Of a stretch of 5,229 nucleotides of DNA, positions 1-5,229 are shown one piece after another. Numbering within the stretch: position 1 is the first letter of the stretch; the number at the start of each line of letters is the position of its first letter. Made by a program: the position numbers and the translations under genes. Source of the DNA: Synechococcales cyanobacterium PMM_0073 (GTDB taxonomy: Bacteria; Cyanobacteriota; Cyanobacteriia; Elainellales; Elainellaceae). The notes below the pieces were generated by a model. That model was not told where the DNA came from and searched no databases. It saw only the letters and a program-made list of their open reading frames with translations. Where the stretch lies: positions 1-5,229 of the forward strand of contig CASBQH010000460.1 of the NCBI GenBank assembly GCA_949127695.1, given 5' to 3'.

Positions 1-1675
1 CCGTTAAGGCAGTGCCGGTTAAGAAGGAGCGAATATTTTCTAGCTCGTTGATCCGGGTGGCCAGCTCGCCCACAGGCCGCTTTTCAAAATAGCGCAGCGG
101 TAGCCGCAGCAGGTGGTCAATAATTTCTGAGCCTAGCGCCATGTCGATCCGGTTAGTGGTATCGACAAACAGATAAGTTCGCAGACTGGTGAGCAGCGCC
201 TCAAACACGGCCAGCGCCAGCAGCAGTACGCCCAGCACATGCAGCGTGTCGATGCTCTTTTGGATAATTACCTTGTCGATGATTACCTGAATCATCAGCG
301 GGTTGGCCAGCGCAAACAGCTGCACAAAGAACGAGGCGATAAACACCTCAATCAGCACGCGCCGATGCTTCTGCACCTCTGGGATAAACCAGGAGAGGCC
401 AAATCGCGCCTGCGGCGTCTGCTGGGTTTGCTTCAGCAGCAGCACTTCGCCGCGCTCGCCCCAGGTTTCAATAAAATCAGCAGGCTTGCGGCGGATGATC
501 CCCATTTCCGGCACGGCAATCACCAGCTCGCGCTCGCTAATGCTGTAGAGCAGGGCAAAGCTATCTTGCCACTGCACCATGGCTGGAGCCTGGAGTCTGC
601 CGATGGCGCTGGCCGGAACGCCAACCAGCTGAGCATTCAGCCCCATCATTTCGGCCACTGCCCCGCAAAGCTCTAGCGAGATGCCGCCGCTGCGCTCCAT
701 CTGGTTGACTAGCACCCGCCGCACCACATCCTGCCGGAAGGGCATGTTGAAATGCTGGCAGAGCATCTTCAGGCAGGCAATCGTCGCCTCTAGCTCGCCC
801 TTGCCGCGCACAAACGGGAATTTTTGGGGAGCCTGCTGCACCGCCATCGACAGGCTGGGATCGGGTTCGGCAGGACGATCCGGCGCGTAGGGAATGTCAA
901 GTTCGGGGTCGGCAGAATCTGCCACCGCCAGATCATCGCTCAGGGCAATTTCTTCGCGCTCGTTTTGGGTGATTGCCTCTGGAATGCCAATAATCCGGGC
1001 GGGCTGATTGCCAGTCACTTCCAAGTCGCTCGAACTCATGCTGGAGCGATTGACGTTAATGCGGCTGCCTATCGGGAAGTTGCTGATGCTGCTGCCGCCG
1101 CTGACCAGCCAGATCCGGTCAGACTCCAGCTGGCTAATCGGCGTCTTGCCGGGAGGCAGATTGCAGACGACGGTCTGCTCCTCCGAGCGCAGCGCCAAGT
1201 CCTTCAGGTCAGAGCTGCCGTTAGCCTGTCGGTGCAGCTCACCGCCTAGGAGATCGTAGATTTCAATTGGGGCGCAGCGGTTTTGGAAAGCGTCGGCTAG
1301 AGTCGGCTCACGCTTCAGCAAGGCCAGGAAGTCGTTGGCCGAAACGGTGAGGCAGATGCTCTCACGCGAAGCAATTGCCGTTTCACAGTGCACGCCCCGC
1401 ACCAGCCCTGCCCAGCCGACAACTGCGCCGGGCTGGAGCAGCGCCAGCGTCACGGGCTTTTGGGTGCGCGGGTCATAGCCCAGCAGGCGAATTTGCCCTT
1501 GATAGAGAATCGAAACCTGGTTGGGCAACCGATCCCGCACCAGAACCGCCTGCCCAATTCGGTAGCGCAACAGCTGAAACAGCCCGGTCATGCCGCCTAG
1601 CGTTTCGGGGGAGAGCTGATCAAACGGCGCAACGGTGGCTAAGAATTCTTGAACGTTTGATTTTGTATAGGTCAT
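1..1675 (-). CDS. Type I secretion ABC transporter with CNBD-like and C39-like N-terminal domains (3' end cut by window)
   Basis: HlyB-family inner-membrane exporter; 558 codons are visible and the frame is open to the window edge. In order: a cyclic-nucleotide-binding-like domain at about residues 15-135; a beta-rich segment (about 165-207, W-L-V-S-G-G then F-P-I-G-S); an acidic, probably disordered linker (about 210-283); a C39-peptidase-like domain (about 285-415); then the ABC membrane domain, with helices near 440-460 and 477-498 and family patterns such as I-I-D-K-V (465-469) and L-P-L-R-Y-F (525-530). The nucleotide-binding domain should follow outside the window. The C39 catalytic Cys, His and Asp are all replaced (A297, S372, V388), so it should not cleave double-glycine leaders. 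By family knowledge such pumps work with an HlyD adaptor and TolC; the substrate is probably a large, uncleaved, RTX-like or surface protein (inference). The ATG overlaps the upstream stop as ATGA. Similar cyanobacterial pumps include Synechocystis Sll1180 (from memory). Confidence 0.92.
   Translation of the reverse strand, partial: MTYTKSNVQEFLATVAPFDQLSPETLGGMTGLFQLLRYRIGQAVLVRDRLPNQVSILYQGQIRLLGYDPRTQKPVTLALLQPGAVVGWAGLVRGVHCETAIASRESICLTVSANDFLALLKREPTLADAFQNRCAPIEIYDLLGGELHRQANGSSDLKDLALRSEEQTVVCNLPPGKTPISQLESDRIWLVSGGSSISNFPIGSRINVNRSSMSSSDLEVTGNQPARIIGIPEAITQNEREEIALSDDLAVADSADPELDIPYAPDRPAEPDPSLSMAVQQAPQKFPFVRGKGELEATIACLKMLCQHFNMPFRQDVVRRVLVNQMERSGGISLELCGAVAEMMGLNAQLVGVPASAIGRLQAPAMVQWQDSFALLYSISERELVIAVPEMGIIRRKPADFIETWGERGEVLLLKQTQQTPQARFGLSWFIPEVQKHRRVLIEVFIASFFVQLFALANPLMIQVIIDKVIIQKSIDTLHVLGVLLLALAVFEALLTSLRTYLFVDTTNRIDMALGSEIIDHLLRLPLRYFEKRPVGELATRINELENIRSFLTGTALT
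1672..1675 (-). promoter_or_regulatory. ATGA stop/start overlap (translational coupling)
   Basis: On the minus strand the TGA of the parvulin-like gene (1674-1672) shares bases with the ATG of the transporter gene (1675-1673). This puts both genes on one transcript and usually means the second start is reached by re-initiation, giving linked production of the two proteins. No strong Shine-Dalgarno sequence is needed or clearly seen before the transporter start. Confidence 0.9.
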
Positions 1676-2541
1676 GACGCAGTGGGGGTAACGGCATTGG
1701 GCATGGCAGGATTGGCAGCATTCGCCCGATCGGGACTGGGAGTTAAGCTAGCTTCTGGCAGACTAGCGGGCGCTTGGGCTTCGGGCGCTGGGTCATCTGC
1801 TGGGGCTAGCTCCTGGTTTGGCGCTGGCAGCTCTAGCTGATTTAGCTGCCCTTGTAACCAGTTATTAAAGCATTCGGTCAACAGACGCCGCCGCATTGAC
1901 TCATCCATCTGGGCTGGAATAAATCGCTCTAGCCGCACCAGCACCAGCCATTCTCCGACTCTTGTGGGGGCGCTCAGCTGTCCGGGCTGGCTCAGAGTCA
2001 GCAGCTGCGCCAGGGTGGGGTGCGGTACGCTCAGCTCAACTGGGCCGATTAGCCCATCGGTTTGCGCCTCTGGTCCTTGCGAGTAGCTGCGGGCGAGTTC
2101 GGCAAAAGCCTGCTCTCCCTCTAAAATCCGAAAATATAGCTCTTGGGCAATGCCAATATCTTTGGTACGAATCAGCGAATAGATGACCTTATCTAGCTGA
2201 TCTTTGCGCGTCAAGAAGTAAGATTCTAGCTTGCTCCCCCAGGTTTGCTGCTTGTATTTTTCAATTCGCAGCTCCCGCGTGGCCAGAGCCTCCAGCTGAG
2301 CGGGCGTCATGCCTTGGCGTTGCAGCCATGCTTGGCGCTCTTCGTCAGTGGTGATTTGATTTTGGCTATAGAACTGCCCAGAAGCTTCCTGGATTTCTTC
2401 AGCCGTGCAGTCGATGGCTCGAATCGCATCATCAATTAAGATTTCCTGAAGAAACTGGGGTAGCATTTGATAGCCCGCCATCAGAGGCAGCACCTCTTCA
2501 GCCGTGATAGAGCGATTCCCGATTTGCAGCACTACGGTCAT
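1672..2541 (-). CDS. Parvulin-like (SurA/PpiC-type) protein, cytoplasmic, first gene of the exporter operon
   Basis: A 289-residue protein without a signal peptide or membrane segment, so probably cytoplasmic. Residues 1-112 form a helical SurA-N-like region. Residues about 115-208 match the parvulin rotamase fold: A-Q-E-L-Y-F-R-I, F-A-E-L-A-R-S-Y-S near 146-154, then G-L-I-G-P-V-E-L at 163-170. Both histidines usual in active parvulins seem absent: the H-I-L position reads S122 and the later G-x-H-I-I position reads W198, so prolyl isomerase activity is doubtful. A helical stretch (211-236) follows, then a Pro/Ala-rich tail from about 238. An AAGGGA lies 9 bases before the ATG and supports this start. 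The gene overlaps the exporter by 4 bases and is probably translationally coupled to it, which suggests a chaperone or targeting role for the exported protein (inference). Genes of this kind occur beside HlyB-type pumps in cyanobacteria (from memory). Confidence 0.85.
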   Translation of the reverse strand: MTVVLQIGNRSITAEEVLPLMAGYQMLPQFLQEILIDDAIRAIDCTAEEIQEASGQFYSQNQITTDEERQAWLQRQGMTPAQLEALATRELRIEKYKQQTWGSKLESYFLTRKDQLDKVIYSLIRTKDIGIAQELYFRILEGEQAFAELARSYSQGPEAQTDGLIGPVELSVPHPTLAQLLTLSQPGQLSAPTRVGEWLVLVRLERFIPAQMDESMRRRLLTECFNNWLQGQLNQLELPAPNQELAPADDPAPEAQAPASLPEASLTPSPDRANAANPAMPNAVTPTAS

Positions 2542-2570
2542 TTCAGCCGTTCCCTTATATAAATGCGTCA

Positions 2571-2621
2571 GCGATTCTGATGGCGATGGTTCTGGTGATT
2601 ACTTTAGCGATGGCTCTGGCG
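2571..2621. repeat. Imperfect direct repeat GCGATGG(T/C)TCTGG(T/C)G
   Basis: Copies at 2583-2597 and 2607-2621 agree at 13 of 15 bases and start 24 bases apart; a degenerate third copy begins GCGATTCTG at 2571. The array lies just upstream of the minus-strand parvulin-like gene, inside its presumed leader. It may be a small slipped-strand duplication or a set of regulator half-sites. Confidence 0.45.
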
Positions 2622-2668
2622 GGAGCTTACCCTAGAGATAACTCTGCCTTAATTCTTTCAAGGTGAGC

Positions 2669-2696
2669 AGATTATTATGATTTATTTAGATAATCT
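2669..2696. repeat. Spaced inverted repeat AGATTAT / ATAATCT (candidate operator)
   Basis: A perfect 7-base inverted repeat: AGATTAT at 2669-2675 and ATAATCT at 2690-2696, with 14 bases between. The arm centres are 21 bases apart, close to two helical turns, the geometry expected for a dimeric regulator contacting one face of DNA. It overlaps the candidate minus-strand promoter. The AT-rich setting makes a chance repeat possible. Confidence 0.4.
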
Positions 2697-2701
2697 TTAA
2701 A
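2674..2701 (-). promoter_or_regulatory. Candidate promoter of the parvulin/exporter operon
   Basis: Read on the minus strand, TTTAAA (2701-2696, 4 of 6 to the -35 consensus) is followed after 16 bases by CATAAT (2679-2674, 5 of 6 to the -10 consensus). It would give a leader of roughly 125 bases before the ATG at 2541. An inverted repeat (2669-2696) overlaps both boxes, which would suit a repressor site. Found by eye in AT-rich sequence, where chance matches are common. Confidence 0.28.
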
Positions 2702-2710
2702 CTGTGATAC

Positions 2711-2742
2711 TGCCAACAATTTAGCCTAAGTTAGGCTTGGCA
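2711..2742. repeat. Nested palindrome with inner and outer arms
   Basis: The inner arms GCCTAA (2724-2729) and TTAGGC (2731-2736) are separated by a single G. The outer arms TGCCAA (2711-2716) and TTGGCA (2737-2742) are also perfectly complementary, with a one-sided 7-base bulge (2717-2723). With only one central base, the inner part looks more like a DNA operator than an RNA hairpin, although an RNA with a slightly opened loop could fold. It lies about 170 bases upstream of the minus operon and 260 upstream of the plus gene. Confidence 0.5.
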
Positions 2743-2877
2743 ACCCGTTAGCTCACTTGTTAATCCGCTCGCCTAATTGATCAGCCACTCTATTTATACA
2801 AGTGATTTCAGGCTAGATCCAGACAGTCGGGGCAGGAATCACGGCAGGACGCAAAGTTCATTGAAACAATATTGATT

Positions 2878-2893
2878 TTTGGGCAAACCCAAA
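2878..2893. repeat. Short hairpin TTTGGG-CAAA-CCCAAA
   Basis: A perfect 6-base stem with a 4-base loop lies 111 bases before the start of the plus-strand phosphoesterase gene. No T-run follows on either strand (the T-run precedes it on the plus strand), so it does not look like an intrinsic terminator. It could be a leader structure or a regulator site; the function is unknown. Confidence 0.45.
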
Positions 2894-2993
2894 GCAGCAC
2901 TGTTCAAAGCTTTATCACTTTGCTAACTTTACTAATTTGCCCGCGCATGTGGCGCTGATAACATACCGGATGATAGCTCTGTTTGGTAGGCTG

Positions 2994-2999
2994 AGGGGG
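2994..2999 (+). promoter_or_regulatory. Shine-Dalgarno-like AGGGGG before the TTG start
   Basis: This purine run lies 5 bases before the TTG at 3005 and 23 bases before the alternative ATG at 3023. Its spacing favours the TTG, but many cyanobacterial genes initiate without such a site, so it does not settle the start. Confidence 0.4.
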
Positions 3000-3004
3000 T
3001 TCTA

Positions 3005-3862
3005 TTGCTGAGCCATCGAACCATGCATAAGCTGCTGTCAAGCAAATTGACTGTAGAGCATCTTACGGTCGAAATTGCCGATTTACCAGCATCCTTACAG
3101 GGCAGTAAAATCGCTCAGCTCTCAGATTTGCATTTTGACGGCCAGCGGCTGTCTGAAGCGCTGCTAGCCGAGGCAATTGAGCGCAGCAACGCTGCTCAGC
3201 CCGATATAGTCGCCTTAACTGGCGACTATGTCACCGATGACCCAACGCCGATTCACGCCCTGGCGCAGCAGCTCAGGCAGCTCACCAGTCGCTATGGCAC
3301 CTATGCCGTGTTGGGCAATCATGACATTTACCCAGCAGGGGCTAGGACAGAGGTGACAGCAGCCTTAGAGGCCGTGGGCATTCAGGTGCTTTGGAATCAG
3401 CTGGCCTTTCCGTTTGGCGCAGCGCTGCCGCTGGTGGGTCTGGCAGATTTTTGGTCGAAGGAATTTAACCCAGCAGCAGTATTCGAGCAGCTTGATCCAC
3501 AGCTGCCGCGTCTGGTGCTGTCTCACAATCCCGATACAGCAGCCCCTTTGCAGCAGTGGCGGGTAGATCTACAGCTCTCTGGGCATACGCATGGCGGACA
3601 AATTGCCATTCCAGGGCTAGGTTCAGTGCCAACTTTATACCAGGCCGTCAGAAGCTATGTGCCTAAGCTGCTTCGCCCCTGGATTCCCTATATGCGGGAA
3701 GATTGCTATCGAGTGGTGCAGCACTGGGAATGGGCAAAAGGCTTGCACCAGATTAACCAGAATCAGCTTTACGTCAATCGCGGCCTGGGCACCTATGCGC
3801 CCGGTCGCCTGTTTTGCCCCCCCGAACTGACGCTGATCAGCCTGAGCCCGAAGAGTAGCTAG
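3005..3862 (+). CDS. Metallophosphoesterase, YkuE/YaeI-like
   Basis: Calcineurin-like phosphoesterase of 285 residues with the complete set of two-metal ligands: D41 and H43 in S-D-L-H, D74 in T-G-D-Y, N105 and H106 in L-G-N-H-D, H174 in L-S-H-N-P-D, and H194 and H196 in S-G-H-T-H-G-G-Q. This is the YkuE/YaeI branch, whose members are phosphatases or phosphodiesterases with poorly defined substrates. Unlike YkuE it has no Tat signal or N-terminal membrane helix, so it is probably cytoplasmic. Start choice is open. The TTG used here has AGGGGG 5 bases upstream; an ATG at 3023 has no clear ribosome site but begins M-H-K-L-L, which fits my memory of cyanobacterial homologues and would give 279 residues. 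The gene is divergent from the exporter operon and ends 7 bases from the convergent kinase gene. Confidence 0.94.
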   Translation: MLSHRTMHKLLSSKLTVEHLTVEIADLPASLQGSKIAQLSDLHFDGQRLSEALLAEAIERSNAAQPDIVALTGDYVTDDPTPIHALAQQLRQLTSRYGTYAVLGNHDIYPAGARTEVTAALEAVGIQVLWNQLAFPFGAALPLVGLADFWSKEFNPAAVFEQLDPQLPRLVLSHNPDTAAPLQQWRVDLQLSGHTHGGQIAIPGLGSVPTLYQAVRSYVPKLLRPWIPYMREDCYRVVQHWEWAKGLHQINQNQLYVNRGLGTYAPGRLFCPPELTLISLSPKSS

Positions 3863-3876
3863 GGGGCAGCTAGGGG
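3857..3876. repeat. Tandem AGCTAGGGG repeat carrying both convergent stop codons
   Basis: AGCTAGGGG occurs at 3857-3865 and again at 3868-3876, an 11-base period. The first copy supplies the TAG of the phosphoesterase (3860-3862). The second, read in reverse, supplies the TAG of the kinase gene (3872-3870). Only 7 bases (3863-3869) separate the two coding regions and no terminator hairpin is visible, so the two transcripts probably overlap at their ends. Confidence 0.75.
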
Positions 3877-5229
3877 ATGGGCTGAGCGTCACGCGGCTGG
3901 CTATATTTGCTGTAGGCGCTGCTGCTAGGGCTATTGTTTTCCCGCAGATAGTTGACCACAATGCTGATGCTGGGAACTCGCAGCCCCATCAGCTTATTTA
4001 AAACCTGATCCACGGCTGAGCGGTTCGTTTTGCCCGCTGCAATCACCATCAGCACTTCGTCTACCTGAGCAGTAATAAAGCTGGCGTCGGTCAAGCCAAA
4101 CAGATGCGGCGTATCGTAAATCACCAGATCAAACAGGTTCTGGAATTTGGCCATTATCTGCTTCATCTGGTCTGAACCCAGCAGGCGAGCTGAGCCTGCT
4201 GCGGAGGAACCAGCAGGCAGCACAAACAGGTTGTCGGCCAGAGGCGAGCGCTGGATCAGCTCTTCTGGGTTGGCGTTATTGACCAACAGATCGCTCAAGC
4301 CTCTGGCATTGCGGAGATCGAGCCGAGTATGAATCTGCGGCAGACGCAGGTTGGTATCGACCAGTAGCACGCGCTGACCAGTTCCGGCAGCAGTCTGCGC
4401 CAGATAGAGTGCGGCGGTGGTTTTGCCGTCTCCAGGCTCGGCTGAGCAGACCATCAGCGACCGAATCGGCGGTGTGGTGGAGCGAATATTTGAGTACAGA
4501 TCGCTAAAAGACTCGCGGAATGAGGCCGTTTCTAGGCGGCTATCTTCAATTTCGCCCGATGTGCCAAAGGCGGAAGGAAACTCTAGCGACTGTTTGGCTC
4601 CGCGCGAAAACGGAATGACGCCAATTAGCGGCAGCTTAATTTCTTCTTGGATATCTTCAACCGTATAGAAGACGTTGCGGTAGCGCTCTAGCAAGAGCGC
4701 CAGCAGCGTGCCTAGCAGCAGCCCCAGCGCCACGCCCGCAATCATCAGGTTGGAAGCTTTGGTCGGCTCAGACTGGGGGTTGCCATCGGCATCGCGCGGG
4801 ATCACCGGATCTGAGATTAGCTCCCAGGGCGGACGGGTTTGGGCAGCTTCAACTCGCAGGGTTTCGCGCTGGGTTTGCAGCCGGGTCAGGGTTTGGGTGC
4901 CAATTTCCAGCTCGCGGGTCAAATCGGCATACTGACGCGCCACGGCGGGAAACTGCTGGAGCCGCCCCTCAAAGCCTCTGCGGTCTTGGGAAATCCTCTG
5001 GCTGCGGGCTTCGAGAATCCGAATCTGGTTGCCCGCTTCTACGAGTTGGGTGATTAGAGCAATCCGCACCGAATTTTGAAAAGCCTCGACTCGCGGGCTG
5101 GCCGAGCCTCCAGGCAGACTCTGGCCAATCACCTCCTGCGCCCGCTGCGTCAACAGCTCTTGCGTATTTTCCTGCTTTTGCCGCAGCGACCTCAGCGCCG
5201 GACTCTCTTCACTAAATCGAGCTGCATCG
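3870..5229 (-). CDS. Polysaccharide-biosynthesis tyrosine autokinase, Wzc/BY-kinase family (5' end cut by window)
   Basis: The frame is open to the window edge; 452 residues are visible (numbered from 5228), and the TTG at 5153 is an internal codon, not the start. The missing part should hold the first membrane helix and most of the Wzz domain. Visible in order: a coiled-coil periplasmic segment (1-135, beginning near A-R-F-S-E-E-S-P); a proline-containing approach to the membrane (about 133-155); helix 161-180; a juxtamembrane V-E-D-I-Q-E-E-I; then the cytoplasmic kinase with Walker A (G-D-G-K-T-T, 266-271), Walker A' (V-D-T-N-L-R, 290-295) and Walker B (V-I-Y-D-T-P, 369-374). The C-terminal tail has few tyrosines (Y427, Y439, Y442). 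Such proteins control chain length and export of capsule or exopolysaccharide by cycling tyrosine autophosphorylation. N293 replaces the second Asp of Walker A'. The gene is convergent with the phosphoesterase. Confidence 0.94.
   Translation of the reverse strand, partial: DAARFSEESPALRSLRQKQENTQELLTQRAQEVIGQSLPGGSASPRVEAFQNSVRIALITQLVEAGNQIRILEARSQRISQDRRGFEGRLQQFPAVARQYADLTRELEIGTQTLTRLQTQRETLRVEAAQTRPPWELISDPVIPRDADGNPQSEPTKASNLMIAGVALGLLLGTLLALLLERYRNVFYTVEDIQEEIKLPLIGVIPFSRGAKQSLEFPSAFGTSGEIEDSRLETASFRESFSDLYSNIRSTTPPIRSLMVCSAEPGDGKTTAALYLAQTAAGTGQRVLLVDTNLRLPQIHTRLDLRNARGLSDLLVNNANPEELIQRSPLADNLFVLPAGSSAAGSARLLGSDQMKQIMAKFQNLFDLVIYDTPHLFGLTDASFITAQVDEVLMVIAAGKTNRSAVDQVLNKLMGLRVPSISIVVNYLRENNSPSSSAYSKYSQPRDAQPIP

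Larger units (their letters stand above)
2542..3004. other. Divergent intergenic region, 463 bases, no gene seen
   Basis: AT-richer than the flanking genes and lying between two divergent start codons, so it should hold both promoters. No convincing ORF, tRNA or known riboswitch was recognised. It contains an imperfect direct repeat (2571-2621), a spaced inverted repeat (2669-2696), a nested palindrome (2711-2742), a repeated GGCAGGA (2831-2837 and 2843-2849) and a short hairpin (2878-2893). A weak plus-strand promoter for the phosphoesterase could be TTGCCC at 2937-2942 with TAACAT at 2959-2964 (16-base spacer). An alternative minus-strand -10 box, TATAAA, lies at 2798-2793. None of these promoter calls is strong. 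Confidence 0.7.

Noticed and set aside
239..1259. Several plus-strand ORFs of 69-145 codons opposite the transporter gene
   Set aside because: They lie antisense to a gene with clear domain structure over its full length, have no recognisable family, and come from GC-rich codon shadowing.
1375..1677. Plus-strand ORFs of 70-100 codons opposite the transporter N-terminus
   Set aside because: Antisense shadows of the CNBD-like region with skewed composition and no domain.
2570..2635. Plus-strand frame rich in Gly, Asp and Ser, resembling an RTX-like tail
   Set aside because: It has no start codon nearby, runs back through the antisense of the parvulin gene, and is explained by the short GCGATGG repeat.
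2808..2862. Minus-strand 17-codon ORF with three Cys in the intergenic gap
   Set aside because: Too short, without a ribosome site or neighbour logic; no support for translation.
2829..2890. Fragments GGACGCAAAG and GGGCAAACC, as found in c-di-GMP-I (GEMM) riboswitches
   Set aside because: They occur in the reverse order to the riboswitch and without the GAAA loop or the surrounding stems, so chance is more likely.
2878..2893. Hairpin as an intrinsic terminator
   Set aside because: No T-run follows the stem on either strand and no gene ends nearby.
3635..3961. Minus-strand ORF of 108 codons across the convergent junction
   Set aside because: It overlaps the ends of two well-supported genes in other frames and shows no family features.
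4147..5057. Plus-strand ORFs opposite the tyrosine kinase gene
   Set aside because: Antisense shadows; the kinase frame carries all the Walker motifs.
3870..5153. TTG at 5153 as the start of the tyrosine kinase gene
   Set aside because: The frame stays open for 25 more codons to the window edge and these continue the conserved Wzc periplasmic region, so the true start is outside.

Overview
The window most likely comes from a cyanobacterium. This is inferred from gene content: an HlyB-type exporter with an N-terminal cyclic-nucleotide-binding-like domain and a C39-like domain, preceded by a cytoplasmic parvulin-like protein; a cytoplasmic metallophosphoesterase; and a Wzc-like tyrosine kinase. 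Coding DNA is moderately GC-rich and the central intergenic gap is visibly AT-richer. I found no copy of the cyanobacterial HIP1 octamer GCGATCGC, so this would be a HIP1-poor lineage; genus cannot be told.

Layout. Positions 1-2541 are a minus-strand operon read right to left: a parvulin-like gene (2541 to 1672), then a type I secretion ABC transporter (1675 to beyond position 1), joined by an ATGA stop/start overlap. The transporter is cut by the window edge; 558 codons are visible, ending inside the membrane domain, so its ATPase domain lies outside. Positions 2542-3004 are a 463-base divergent intergenic region with three distinct inverted repeats and a short imperfect direct repeat. Positions 3005-3862 (plus) encode a metallophosphoesterase. 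Seven bases later, and convergent to it, a minus-strand gene runs from beyond 5229 to 3870. It is a polysaccharide-biosynthesis tyrosine autokinase (Wzc/BY-kinase family) missing its N-terminus here; the reading frame is open to the window edge.

How the genes fit together. The parvulin-like protein and the exporter look like one secretion unit: a cytoplasmic chaperone-like partner and the inner-membrane pump, with an HlyD-type adaptor expected downstream (outside the window). The BY-kinase belongs to capsule or exopolysaccharide export, so the neighbourhood may be devoted to the cell surface. The phosphoesterase has no evident link.

Most notable: three modules of the export operon appear to have lost their signature residues. 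The C39 peptidase triad, the cyclic-nucleotide phosphate-binding cassette and the two parvulin histidines are all replaced. This suggests a secretion system that keeps these folds as recognition or scaffold modules rather than enzymes or sensors.
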